Positions 16,650-24,174 of a stretch of DNA of 64,000 nt are shown here, piece after piece. The notes below the pieces were generated by a model. It had not been told where the DNA came from. It ran no database searches and worked only from the letters and a program-made list of their open reading frames with translations. A program made the translations under genes and the position numbers. The stretch comes from PALSA-612 sp035652235 (GTDB lineage: Bacteria > Actinomycetota > Thermoleophilia > Gaiellales > Gaiellaceae), in contig DASREE010000058.1 of assembly GCA_035652235.1 (NCBI GenBank), positions 31,642-95,641 on the forward strand, written 5' to 3'. The number at the start of each line of letters is the position of its first letter. The stretch's first letter is position 1.

Positions 16650-17261
16650 ATGTCGACGCTACTCCATCCCGTACGGATCGGCTCGCAGGCGGCGATCCCG
16701 CGCGAGGAAGAGGACTTCGACCTGCCGGCGCCGGCCAGCAAGATGTGGCTGCCCGCGTTCGCGATGGGCGTGATGGCGATCGCGGCCGGCGTCGTCGCCG
16801 GCGCGATCCAGGCGACCAGCAGCAATGCCGCGCAGGTCGCGCAGATCGCCGCCTGGAACCCGGGCGTGCTCTTCCTCGGGATCGGCTTCCTGCTCTCGGC
16901 CGTCACCTTCACGCTCGCCCGCATCCTCGGCGAGTTGCGGGACGGCGGCACGAGCGTGCAGCGTTCACTCGGCGAGCACGCGCTGATCCTCAAGCGGCCG
17001 TGGAGCGGCTACGTCTTCCCGCCCGCGATGATGATGGGCCTGATGACGCTGATCGGCACGTTCGTGCTCGGCTTCGTCCAGGCTGCGCGGCTCGACAACA
17101 ACCCCGCCAGCGCCGCCGACATCGCGGCCTGGTCGGGCCCGGTCCGCTTCGCCGGCGTCGCGATGATCTTCACCAGTGTCGTCTTCGCGCTCGTGACGAT
17201 CATGAAGTCGCTCCGCTTCCAGGCGGACCGACTCACGCACATCGCTGACACGCGGCGGTAG
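16650..17261 (+). CDS. Four-helix membrane protein
   Basis: The 203-aa product has an acidic N-terminal stretch (REEEDFDLPAP), then four predicted membrane helices: about residues 33-55, 68-90, 122-145 and 165-187. Helices 1-2 and 3-4 have similar layout, with NAAQVAQIAAW and ASAADIAAW between them, so it may be an internal duplication. Function unknown. The ATG follows the previous stop with no gap. Confidence 0.7.
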   Translation: MSTLLHPVRIGSQAAIPREEEDFDLPAPASKMWLPAFAMGVMAIAAGVVAGAIQATSSNAAQVAQIAAWNPGVLFLGIGFLLSAVTFTLARILGELRDGGTSVQRSLGEHALILKRPWSGYVFPPAMMMGLMTLIGTFVLGFVQAARLDNNPASAADIAAWSGPVRFAGVAMIFTSVVFALVTIMKSLRFQADRLTHIADTRR

Positions 17262-17281
17262 CCAACCGTCCGCTGATCGGC

Positions 17282-17312
17282 CTGGTCGCCCGCGGAGGCC
17301 GCGGGCGACCAG
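17282..17312 (+). terminator. Strong 14-bp hairpin after the membrane-protein operon
   Basis: CTGGTCGCCCGCGG (17282-17295), loop AGG, and its exact complement (17299-17312) form a perfect stem 21 nt after the stop at 17261. There is no T-run. It can act in both directions between the plus-strand operon and the minus-strand anti-sigma gene. Confidence 0.55.
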
Positions 17313-17411
17313 CGCCGCGTCACGGGCTGCACACCGCGTCGCCGTCGGGTCCACGGCGAAGCCGGGTGAATCCAGCCTGCCCGCTCGGTGGCCGGCCGCC
17401 TGGGCTACTCG

Positions 17412-17441
17412 ACCGGTACCGCTGCCGGCGGCGGTACCGGT
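17412..17441. repeat. 10-bp inverted repeat
   Basis: ACCGGTACCG (17412-17421) and CGGTACCGGT (17432-17441) are perfect complements around a 10-nt loop. It lies 53 nt past the 3' end of the anti-sigma gene and could end its transcript. The rest of 17262-17493 holds no gene that I can see. Confidence 0.5.
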
Positions 17442-17493
17442 ACGGCCCGCGCCGGCGGTGGAACGTCCTGCAGAAGGAGCGTGAGGGGTCGGG

Positions 17494-17775
17494 CTAACTC
17501 GAATCGGCGCGCTCGCGCCACGCTCGCAGCGCCGCCTCGGTGGCATCTTCCTCGCCGCCGGTGCGGCTGGAGCCGAGGGCGCGAAGGGCGCTCAGGGTGA
17601 GGCGGAGGTTCGAGAGCACCGTGCGGCAGCGCGGGCAGAAGGCGACGTGGCGCTCGACACGGGCCTGCTCCGTGGGCTCGAGATCGCCGTCGACGTAGTC
17701 GGACATGAGCTCGCGCACGTGCTCGCACTCGCTGGAGGAGCGTGCGAAGCCGGGTAGGCGGAGGCGGGACATCAC
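17494..17775 (-). CDS. Zinc-finger anti-sigma factor
   Basis: The 93-aa protein has the ZAS/zf-HC2 signature: Cys17, then His43-x3-Cys47-x2-Cys50. No membrane segment follows, so it is a soluble RsrA-like anti-sigma factor, of the kind that releases its sigma on oxidation or another cytoplasmic signal. It is divergent from the ECF sigma gene at 17916, its probable partner. GTG at 17775 and ATG at 17772 are adjacent; either may start. The motif CAGGTGAATCTC lies 28 nt upstream. Confidence 0.8.
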   Translation of the reverse strand: MMSRLRLPGFARSSSECEHVRELMSDYVDGDLEPTEQARVERHVAFCPRCRTVLSNLRLTLSALRALGSSRTGGEEDATEAALRAWRERADSS

Positions 17776-17803
17776 CGGACATTCGATCCTGCCGCCAGGC
17801 GAG

Positions 17804-17815
17804 GAGATTCACCTG
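17804..17815 (-). promoter_or_regulatory. CAGGTGAATCTC motif, copy A, before the anti-sigma gene
   Basis: Read on the minus strand, the motif ends 28 nt before the first start codon at 17775. This is the distance expected for a -35 element of a leaderless or short-leader transcript. Copies A and B also share GCGGCAGG about 17 nt further down. Confidence 0.4.
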
Positions 17816-17885
17816 TCGCGGAATCTTCCTGACGTGCAGCCGTCCGCCGGGGCGCATCCACCGCCTGATGTCGCGGAATCTTCCT
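17814..17885. repeat. Two 17-bp direct repeats upstream of the sigma gene
   Basis: TGTCGCGGAATCTTCCT occurs at 17814-17830 and at 17869-17885, 55 bp apart start to start (close to five helical turns). They lie between the anti-sigma and sigma genes, 31 nt upstream of the sigma ATG. The core GGAATC could be an ECF -35 sequence, or the repeats could bind a dimeric regulator. Confidence 0.6.
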
Positions 17886-17915
17886 CCGCCGCCGGTGCCT
17901 CTAACGCAGACGACG

Positions 17916-18496
17916 ATGGAGGAGCAGCCTGCGAGCGCTGCCATCACCGCTGTTGACGAGCGCACGCTCGTGGTACGCGCACGTGCAGGCGACGGTCATG
18001 CGTTCGAGCAGCTGATCGAGCTGCACGGCCGCCGCACCTACCGGATGCTCGTCCGTATCGTCGGCAACCCGAGCGACGCGGAGGAGGTCTTGCAGGAGAC
18101 GCTGCTCAAGGCATGGCGGGCGCTACCTCGGTTCCGCGGCGACGCGCTGTTCTCGACCTGGCTCTACCGGATCGCCGTGAACGAGGCGAACCGGCGGCTC
18201 GCCCACGAACGCCGCCGCTGCTCGCTGCCGATCGAGGACACGCTCGGGGAGGTTCCTGACCTCGAACCCGGCCCGGCCGCGCGCGCCGAGTCGGTCGAGC
18301 TGCAGGAGCTGGTCGCCGGGTGCATCGACGAGCTGCCCCCCAGTACAGGGAAGCGGTGGTGCTGCGCGATATCGAAGGGCTGACACACGAGGAAGCAGCC
18401 GAAGCGCTCGGCCTGACCATGCACAACTTCAAGAGCCGCCTCCACCGCGGTCGGATGGGCATTCGCCGGATGCTCGAGCAGCGCCGGGAGGGGTAG
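17916..18496 (+). CDS. ECF RNA polymerase sigma factor, split by a one-base frameshift
   Basis: Residues 1-142 carry sigma region 2 (LVVRARAGDGHAFEQLIELH, then YRIAVNEANRRL) up to IDELPP. The frame then ends at 18383 as written. Reading one base back from the CCCCCC run at 18336-18341 restores PQYREAVVLRDIEGLTHEEA and the rest of region 4 (GLTMHNFKSRLHRGR) to the stop at 18494-18496, 193 aa in total. So either one C is missing (mutation or assembly error) or the ribosome slips by -1 on the C run. It is divergent from its likely anti-sigma factor and upstream of the OsmC gene. Confidence 0.75.
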
Positions 18497-18499
18497 GCT
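18494..18499 (+). promoter_or_regulatory. -10 box of the OsmC gene, overlapping the sigma stop codon
   Basis: TAGGCT (18494-18499) includes the sigma stop TAG. It would start a transcript near 18507, with a leader carrying the ribosome-binding run AAGGGGG ahead of GTG 18534. Confidence 0.4.
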
Positions 18500-18533
18500 C
18501 CGGCCTCACCGACAGCGACGAGAAGGGGGAACG

Positions 18534-19007
18534 GTGGGCGAGCCGGTATACGTGTCGAGGGTACGGATCGAGCGCATCCGCGGACCGCTGCGAAGGGCGG
18601 AGCTTCCCGGCGAGGCCAGGCCGGTGTACTTCGGCGTCCACGACGAAGTGGCCGCCCACTACGGAGTCGCCGAGCCGGGCGAGGCAGAGCGGGCGACGAC
18701 ACTCGACTACATCGTCGCCGCCGCGGGCGGGTGACTGACCGGCACCTTCGGAGGCGCGCTGGAGGCGCGTCGGATCAACGCGAGCGACGGCAGGCTCATC
18801 GGCGAGGCGACGGGCGAGATCGAAGCGGAGGACGGCGTGCTCGTGATCAAGCGGATCCACGTCCGCTACCTGCTCCGCGTCGATGCGGACGCCGAGCGGG
18901 AGAAGATCGAGCGCGCGTTCGAGCACCACATGCCGCACTGCCCCGTCTACCGCTCGATCGGCGCCGCGATCGAGTGTACGACGGAGCTCGAGCTCCTCGA
19001 CACCTGA
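18534..19007 (+). CDS. OsmC-family peroxidase with in-frame TGA at the catalytic Cys (candidate selenoprotein)
   Basis: One frame of 158 codons runs from GTG 18534 to TGA 19005-19007, interrupted only by TGA at codon 67 (18732-18734). The N-terminal part ends TLDYIVAAAGG and the TGA is followed by LTGTFGGALEARRI. In OsmC/Ohr proteins this is where the peroxidatic Cys lies (HAACFSMAL in E. coli OsmC). The second conserved Cys is present in HHMPHCPVYRSIG. OsmC enzymes reduce organic hydroperoxides, and Sec-containing OsmC-like proteins have been reported from environmental sequence. No frameshift or other stop occurs. A nonsense mutation is the alternative, but its exact position argues for Sec. 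Ribosome-binding AAGGGGG precedes the GTG. Confidence 0.75.
18745..18765 (+). promoter_or_regulatory. Possible SECIS hairpin in the OsmC gene
   Basis: CCUUC (18745-18749) can pair with GGAGG (18761-18765), with one G-U pair, around an 11-nt loop that begins GG. The loop starts 16 nt after the TGA, just within the usual bacterial SECIS distance. An alternative fold uses CCGGC (18739-18743) and GCUGG (18758-18762). Neither is as clean as the hairpin in the deiodinase-like gene. Confidence 0.35.
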
Positions 19008-19385
19008 GCGCCGTTCAGACGATCTCGGACGGGCCCTTCTTGAAGCGGCCTCCACCGGAACCCCCAACGCGCGCAGAGCGTCGGGCGTTCCGGTGTGCCC
19101 GATGCGCGTGGGGCCGGCGCGGAGCCGCCTGGAGCCGCGCCGACCCCTTGGGAGGAGACCGCCCGCGGCGAGGGAGGAGACCTGCGGGCGTGTCTTGCCT
19201 GCTTGGATCCCTGCCGCACGCGTGGAGATTCACCTGGCCCGCTTTTGCTCGACGCAGGCTCCGGGCGCGTGCTCGCGACCTACGTTCCTGCACGAGCCGT
19301 CAGGCCGTGCTCGCCTGGGCGAGCGCGTGCAGGATCGAGGCCGCGCGGCTCGAGCTCGACGGCGCGTGGTCGCCGTCGCCGTCGG
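19008..19385. other. 378-bp stretch without a recognised gene
   Basis: The stretch lies between the OsmC gene and the HD-GYP domain. It holds copy B of the CAGGTGAATCTC motif (19225-19236, minus strand). Minus-strand frames here give only Arg/Pro-rich peptides that I do not consider genes. Confidence 0.5.
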
Positions 19386-20060
19386 TCAGCCGGCCCCGTG
19401 CTCGGCGAGCGGCGCGCGCAGCCGAGCCGGGAGGGCGTCGAGGCAGACGTCGCCGAGCTCGGCGGGGCTGCGTTCGCGTCCGACGGCGTCGAGGAGCGGC
19501 GTCTCGACCGGACCGTTCTCGTCGAGCTCCGCCTCGAGCAGCGCGATCGCGCGGCTGTCCCATTGCGTCCCGGCGCCCTCGGCGAGGATGCGGCGAGCGT
19601 GCGCCGGTTCGAGCGCGGCCCGGTAGTGGCGGCTGTAGGTCATCGCGTCCCAGCCGTCGCAGGCGCTGATGATGGCGGCCTCGAGCGGGATCTGGCCCGA
19701 GCTGAGCCCGTCCGGGTAGCCGCTGCCGTCGGGGCGCTCGTGATGCCAGCGGACGAGATCGGCGGCGCCTGCCAGCAGCGGCGAGGCGGCGAGCAGCTCC
19801 GCGCCGGTGACCGGGTGCTCCCTGATCGCGTCGAACTCGCTGTCGGTGAGCGCTCCCGGCTTGCGCAGGATCTCGTCGGGGACGAGCAGCTTGCCGAGGT
19901 CGTGGAGGAGGGCGCCCAGACCCAGGGCGCGGAGCCGGTCGGCGGCGAGGCGACCGCGGATACCGACGCGCAGCGCCAGCTCGCCGACGCGGATCGGCTT
20001 CGGTCCCGCCGAGCAGGCAGCCGCGATCGCTCGCGAGCGGGCAGGATGATGTCTGCTCGG
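19386..20060 (-). pseudogene. HD-GYP phosphodiesterase domain without a clear start
   Basis: From about 19980 down to the stop at 19386 the frame encodes an HD-GYP domain: ALLHDLGK, then IREHPVTGAELL and HHERPDGSGYPDGL, with all the core metal ligands. Such domains hydrolyse cyclic di-GMP or related dinucleotides. No ATG, GTG or TTG precedes the domain in frame for several hundred bases, and the usual H-x-x-R-V start of the first helix reads KPIRV, with His lost. No sensor or receiver domain is attached. It is probably a 5'-truncated remnant; a rare start codon is the alternative. The 5' limit given is approximate. Confidence 0.55.
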
Positions 20061-20187
20061 ATGACGAGAAGGGGGAAAGCCGCCGGATCCCCACGGGCCG
20101 TGGGGGGTACTCGGGCTGACCCGCGCTCCTCGACTGCTCGCGCAGGCGCCGCAGGTGGACCGTCCGACAGGCTCGGCGCGGGTTCCC

Positions 20188-20391
20188 TCAGAGCAGGATG
20201 TCGAGCGCTGTCTCAACGGGGCAGCCGTGCTCGAGCAGGCTGACGGCGAGGTGGAGGTCGATGTCCCGCCGTTCGGCGAGCTCGGCAGCCCTGCGCCGGC
20301 CGTAGCCGGCCGCGAGCAGGCAGCGGTAGCGCCAGCGCACGATGCACCGATCCTCGCCGACCCGACCCGTTCGCTCACTGGTCGTCTCCAT
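20188..20391 (-). CDS. 67-aa protein, paralogue of the one at 24850
   Basis: ATG at 20391 has a GGAGG ribosome-binding site (20401-20397). The 67-aa product shares length and pattern with the protein at 24850: RWR at 19-21, AGY at 28-30, ALA-like helix, DLH near 45-47, and GCPVE at 56-60 followed by a closing ILL. It is all-helical in outlook, with one conserved Cys in GCPVE. The family is unknown to me. It looks like a small DNA- or protein-binding helical domain, but that is a guess. Confidence 0.65.
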   Translation of the reverse strand: METTSERTGRVGEDRCIVRWRYRCLLAAGYGRRRAAELAERRDIDLHLAVSLLEHGCPVETALDILL

Positions 20392-20734
20392 TCCAGCCTC
20401 CTTGGTTTGTCGGCAGGTCCGACCCTCGGCGACGCCGCGGCGATTCGGACGTTCACGCGCGCCGAATCGCTCCGGCGCTACGGCGCATCTCAGGTCGCGA
20501 TGAGCCAGTTGCGTCGAGGCGCTCGGGCGGGCGATGTGCCGGCACGCGGACAGCCCTGCCAGCGACGGCTGCGGCGCGCCGCCGCTCCCGACCGGCACGG
20601 CCGTCGCCGCGTCGGCTTCGAGGCGGCGGGCCGGGACGGAGACGCGGTCGTCATCGGCGCGCTCGCCGTGCCGCTCGACTGGGCGCGTGAGCACGGGATC
20701 GTCGTGACCCGGCTCGAGCTCGACGGACGGGCGG

Positions 20735-23032
20735 TTGTCGTCGCATCCTGATCCGGCCGAGGCGTTCGGCTGGCCCGGCATCGCGCCGACGTGGACGTCG
20801 AGCGCGAAGGACGCGGTCACCACCGCGCTCGGCCCGAGCCGGGTCTGGGCGACGCTCGGCTTCGGGATCGTCAACGAGGTCTACTGGCCGGCGACCGGCC
20901 GCCCGCAGGTGCGCGACCTCGGCTTCGTCGTCGCCGGCGGCGGCGACTGGGTCGAGGTGAAGCGCGCACAGTCGTACACGCTCGAGACGCCGAGCCCCTG
21001 CGTGCCCCTGCCGCGGATCGTGCACGACGGCGAGGGATACCGGCTCGAGCTCGAGGTCGTGCCCGACCCGCTGCGGGACGTCCTGCTCGTCTCCTACCGG
21101 CTCACGGGCGAGGGGCGGCTGCTCTACCCGCTGCTCGCGCCGCACCTCGGCGCGAGCGGCTACGGCAACACCGCCTGGGTCGACGGCGGCCTGCGCGCGG
21201 GGAAGGGTTCAGAGGCGCTCGTGCTGCTCTCGTCGACGCCGTTCGCGCGCGCCAGCGCCGGTTTCGTCGGCTTCTCCGACGGCTGGCAGGACTTCGCCCG
21301 CAACGGCGCGATGACGTGGGAGTTCGCGCGCGCCGAGAACGGCAACGTCGCCCTGATCGGGGAGCTGCCGCCCGGCGAGGGAGTGCTCGCGCTCGGCTTC
21401 GCGGCGACGCCCGAAGGCGCCGCCACGCTCGCCGGGTCGGCGCTCGCCGAGGGGTACGAGCCGATCCGCGAGCGGTTCGTCGCCGGCTGGGAGCAGTGGC
21501 GGGACGGCCTGAGGCTGCCGCGCGGCAAGGCGGAGCTGCGACAGGAGGCGCTTCTTTCCGCCGCGGTGCTGAAGGTGCACGAGGACCGCACGTTTCCCGG
21601 CGCGACGGTGGCGAGCCTGTCGGTGCCGTGGGGGTTCGCGCACGACGACCCGGGCGGCTACCACCTCGTCTGGGCGCGCGACGCGGTCGAGACGGGGCTC
21701 GCGCTGCTCGCGATCGGCGACGTCGACGGTGCGCGGCGCATGCTCTCCTACCTCGCCGCCACCCAGAGCGCTGACGGGTGCTGGTCGCAGAACTTCTTTC
21801 CGGACGGGCGCCCGTACTGGACGGGGATCCAGCTCGACGAGGTTGGCTTCCCGATCCTGCTCGCGGCGAAGCTGCGCGAGCTCGCCGCTGTCGAAGGGTC
21901 CCAGATCGCAGCGATGGTGCGGGCGGCTGCCGGCTACCTCGCTCGCACCGGGCCGCTCAGCCCGCAGGACCGCTGGGAGGAGAACGCAGGCGCGAGCCCG
22001 TTCACGCTCGCGGTCGAGGTAGCGGCGCTGGTCGCCGCCGGCGACTGGCTGGAAGGAGACGACCGCGAGTACGCGCTCGCGCTCGCCGATTGCTGGAACG
22101 AGCGGATCGAGGAGTGGACGTACGTCGCCGGCGCCGAGCTCGCCGGGCAGTATCACGTCCCCGGCTACTACGTCCGCATCGGACCGCCGCCGGTCGACGG
22201 AGGCCTGTGCGGCCGCGTTCCCGTCCGCAACCGCGGCGGCGAGAGCGTGCCCGCGGCGGCGCTCGTCGGGCTCGACTTCCTGTACCTCGCCCGGCTCGGC
22301 CTGCGCGACCCGCACGACCCGCGGATCACTGCCACCCTCACCGTCGTCGACGGCGAGCTGCGCGCACAGCTGCCGACCGGTGTCGCCTACCGCCGCTACG
22401 AACGCGACGGCTACGGCGAGCACGCAGACGGCAGCCCCTTCGACGGCAGCGGCATCGGCCGCCCCTGGCCGCTGCTCGCCGGCGAGCGCGGCCACGCGGC
22501 GCTCCTCCGCGGCGAGGACGCGACCCCGTACCTCGAGTCGATGGCGCGCATGAGCGGCCGCGGCGGCCTGATCCCCGAGCAGGTCTGGGACGCCGAGCCG
22601 ATCCCCGAACGCAACCTCTTCCCGGGCAAGCCGAGCGGCAGCGCGATGCCGCTCGTCTGGGCGCACGGCGAGTACCTGAAGCTGTACGCGGCGCGGGCGG
22701 CGAAGCGGCAGATCGAGCTGCTGCAGACGGTCGAGCAGCGCTACGGCGGCACCGCTCCGACGGCGGCGACCTGGTTCTGGCGCGAGCAGGCCCCCGTCAC
22801 GCGGCTCCCGCCAGGACGAGCGCTGGTGATCGAGGCGAGCGAGCCGTTCGCGCTCCACGCCGGCTTCGACGGCTGGCAGGCCCCTGGCGACCGCGACTCC
22901 CGGCCGCTCGGGCTCGGCATGCACGGCGTCCGCATCGAGCACGACGAGCTCGCCGAGCACGCGAGCCTCGAGTTCACCCGCCGCCACGAGTCGAGCTGGG
23001 CAGGCCGCGACTGGCGGGTCGAGCTCGCCTGA
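20735..23032 (+). CDS. Glycoside hydrolase family 15 glucoamylase
   Basis: This 765-aa protein follows bacterial glucan 1,4-alpha-glucosidases. An N-terminal beta-sandwich (about 1-260, starting AFGWPGIAPTWTSSAKDAV) precedes an (alpha/alpha)6 barrel with HLVWARDAVETGLALLAIGD, WSQNFFPDGRPYW and the catalytic-region QLDEVGFPILLA. A C-terminal region ends in a short sandwich-like tail. No signal peptide is seen, so it probably releases glucose from intracellular alpha-glucan. The TTG start at 20735 gives the expected N-terminus; no better start exists nearby. Confidence 0.88.
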   Translation: MSSHPDPAEAFGWPGIAPTWTSSAKDAVTTALGPSRVWATLGFGIVNEVYWPATGRPQVRDLGFVVAGGGDWVEVKRAQSYTLETPSPCVPLPRIVHDGEGYRLELEVVPDPLRDVLLVSYRLTGEGRLLYPLLAPHLGASGYGNTAWVDGGLRAGKGSEALVLLSSTPFARASAGFVGFSDGWQDFARNGAMTWEFARAENGNVALIGELPPGEGVLALGFAATPEGAATLAGSALAEGYEPIRERFVAGWEQWRDGLRLPRGKAELRQEALLSAAVLKVHEDRTFPGATVASLSVPWGFAHDDPGGYHLVWARDAVETGLALLAIGDVDGARRMLSYLAATQSADGCWSQNFFPDGRPYWTGIQLDEVGFPILLAAKLRELAAVEGSQIAAMVRAAAGYLARTGPLSPQDRWEENAGASPFTLAVEVAALVAAGDWLEGDDREYALALADCWNERIEEWTYVAGAELAGQYHVPGYYVRIGPPPVDGGLCGRVPVRNRGGESVPAAALVGLDFLYLARLGLRDPHDPRITATLTVVDGELRAQLPTGVAYRRYERDGYGEHADGSPFDGSGIGRPWPLLAGERGHAALLRGEDATPYLESMARMSGRGGLIPEQVWDAEPIPERNLFPGKPSGSAMPLVWAHGEYLKLYAARAAKRQIELLQTVEQRYGGTAPTAATWFWREQAPVTRLPPGRALVIEASEPFALHAGFDGWQAPGDRDSRPLGLGMHGVRIEHDELAEHASLEFTRRHESSWAGRDWRVELA

Positions 23033-23099
23033 CAGCCGTCGAGGAGGAGTGCGCCACATTCGTTGCCGTCCTCCCACACCGCTTCGAGGCGTCGCGTAC

Positions 23100-23105
23100 T
23101 ACGGT
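23100..23105 (+). promoter_or_regulatory. -10 box of the deiodinase-like gene (leaderless)
   Basis: TACGGT (23100-23105) lies 6 nt before the GTG at 23112, the same geometry as at other leaderless genes in the window. Confidence 0.4.
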
Positions 23106-23111
23106 TCGCGT

Positions 23112-23834
23112 GTGAGCGCCTACAACTACGAGCGCTTCGACGCCTATGTCGAAAGCGGCCAGGACGAGCGCGAGTTCGCCTCCTTCCCGAACATGCTGCA
23201 CGCGGGCGAGCGCGCCCCCGACGGCGAGCTGACCCGTCTCGACGGCGGAAGCGTTCGCCTGTCCGAGCTGTGGCGCCGGCAGGGCGTGGTGCTCGAGTTC
23301 GGCTCGTACACCTGACCGTACTGCGCTGCAGAGGGTCCTCTGCTCGACCAGCTGGCCCCGCAGCATCCCGACTACGGCTGGTACTTCGTGTACACACGCG
23401 AGGCGCATCCGGGCGAGCACCTGTCCGCGCACGGGGACTTCGAGGCGAAGCTCGCGGCGGCGCGGCGGTTGCGCGACGAGCTCGGCATCACGCGGCCGAT
23501 CCTCGTCGACGATCACGCTGGCAGCGTGCACACGGCCTTCGGGCTGCTGCCGAACATGTCCTGGGTGCTCGGCCGGGGCGGCACGATCCTGTACAAGGCG
23601 ATGTGGACCTCCCCCGAGCGGATCGCCGGCTTCCTCGCACGCCAGGCGGCGCAGCCGTCCGGGCTCGCCTACGCGCCGTTCTTCACCGAGCAGCTCGAGC
23701 TGCGCCGCCGCGACGCCGCCGCCTTCCAGCAGGGGCTGGAACGCAACGGTCCGCGGGCTGTCGGCGAGTTCGCGCACGCCGAGCGGATCTGGGCCGAACG
23801 CGCCCGCGCGACCCGCCGTCTCGACGACAGTTGA
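23112..23834 (+). CDS. Deiodinase-like thioredoxin-fold selenoprotein with in-frame TGA
   Basis: A single frame of 241 codons runs from GTG 23112 to the stop at 23832-23834, with one TGA at codon 68 (23313-23315). It reads VVLEFGSYT, TGA, PYCAAEGPLLDQL, then WYFVYTREAHPGEH. This is the active-site context of iodothyronine deiodinases and their bacterial relatives (FGS-x-T-Sec-P), which are Sec enzymes with a thioredoxin fold. The TGA also forms a Sec-x-x-Cys pair with the Cys three residues later. The C-terminal part (PILVDDHAGSVHTAFGLLPN) is the usual deiodinase/AhpC-like core. A perfect SECIS-like hairpin follows. The natural substrate is unknown; a redox role is likely. Confidence 0.87.
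23328..23343 (+). promoter_or_regulatory. SECIS element of the deiodinase-like gene
   Basis: GCAGAG (23328-23333), loop GGTC (23334-23337), CTCTGC (23338-23343) form a perfect 6-bp hairpin. Its loop starts 19 nt after the TGA. The GGUC loop and distance match the E. coli fdhF SECIS, which binds SelB. It is read as coding sequence at the same time. Confidence 0.75.
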
Positions 23835-23870
23835 GAAGGAATCGGCGCTTCGGTAGGTCGCATCGAACAG

Positions 23871-24162
23871 ATGACGACGACCGGACGCGAGGAGCGAGGA
23901 GCAAGAGGTGGCGACGGGGACGGCGAGAGCTACTCGGGCTCGACCGGGAGCTGCGGTCCGTGCATGCGTCCGACGAGGAGACGGCGCGCCGGTTTCGTGT
24001 TCTCGGCTCGCCGACCATCCGCGTCGACGGCCGCGACATCGACCCGGGCGCAGCTACGTGCTCTCCTGCCACGTCGACCGCACGGAAGGCGGCTTCGGCG
24101 GCCAGCCGGACGAGCGCTGGCTGCGCGACGCGCTCGACCGGAAGCGTGGGGGGAGTGTGTGA
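23871..24162 (+). pseudogene. Decayed thioredoxin-like gene
   Basis: Two frames together spell the C-terminal part of a small thioredoxin-fold protein usually found next to MerB-like genes. One frame gives ELLGLDRELRSVHASDEETA and RFRVLGSPTIRVDGRDIDPGA. The next gives RSYVLSCHVDRTEGGFGGQP and DERWLRDAL, ending at the stop 24160-24162. The frame changes near 24050. The N-terminal strand with the CxxC or CPxC motif is not recognisable upstream. It lies between the deiodinase-like and MerB-like genes. Confidence 0.6.
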
Positions 24163-24174
24163 AGACTGACCCGG

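Noticed and set aside
18534..18734. A free-standing 66-aa protein ending at the TGA
   Set aside because: The same frame continues directly with the second half of OsmC, and the 66-residue piece alone lacks the catalytic core.
18735..19007. A separate gene for the OsmC C-terminal half
   Set aside because: There is no start codon or ribosome-binding site just after the TGA; the first GTG lies well inside the domain.
19015..19293. A small minus-strand gene ending RFKKGPSEIV
   Set aside because: The tail looks plausible, but the rest is Arg/Pro/Ala-rich, no start or ribosome-binding site stands out, and no family is recognised.
20457..20734. A plus-strand frame ending GALAVPLDWAREHGIVVTRL just before the GH15 gene
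   Set aside because: The last part looks protein-like, but the upstream part is Arg-rich and no start or known domain could be supported.
23388..23834. An independent gene starting at GTG 23388
   Set aside because: It would start in the middle of the thioredoxin fold (YTREAHPGEH) with no ribosome-binding site; the Sec-reading frame explains it better.
24160..24162. TGA between the thioredoxin-like remnant and the MerB-like gene as a third Sec codon
   Set aside because: The two halves belong to different families, no Cys is expected there and no SECIS-like hairpin follows; it is an ordinary stop.
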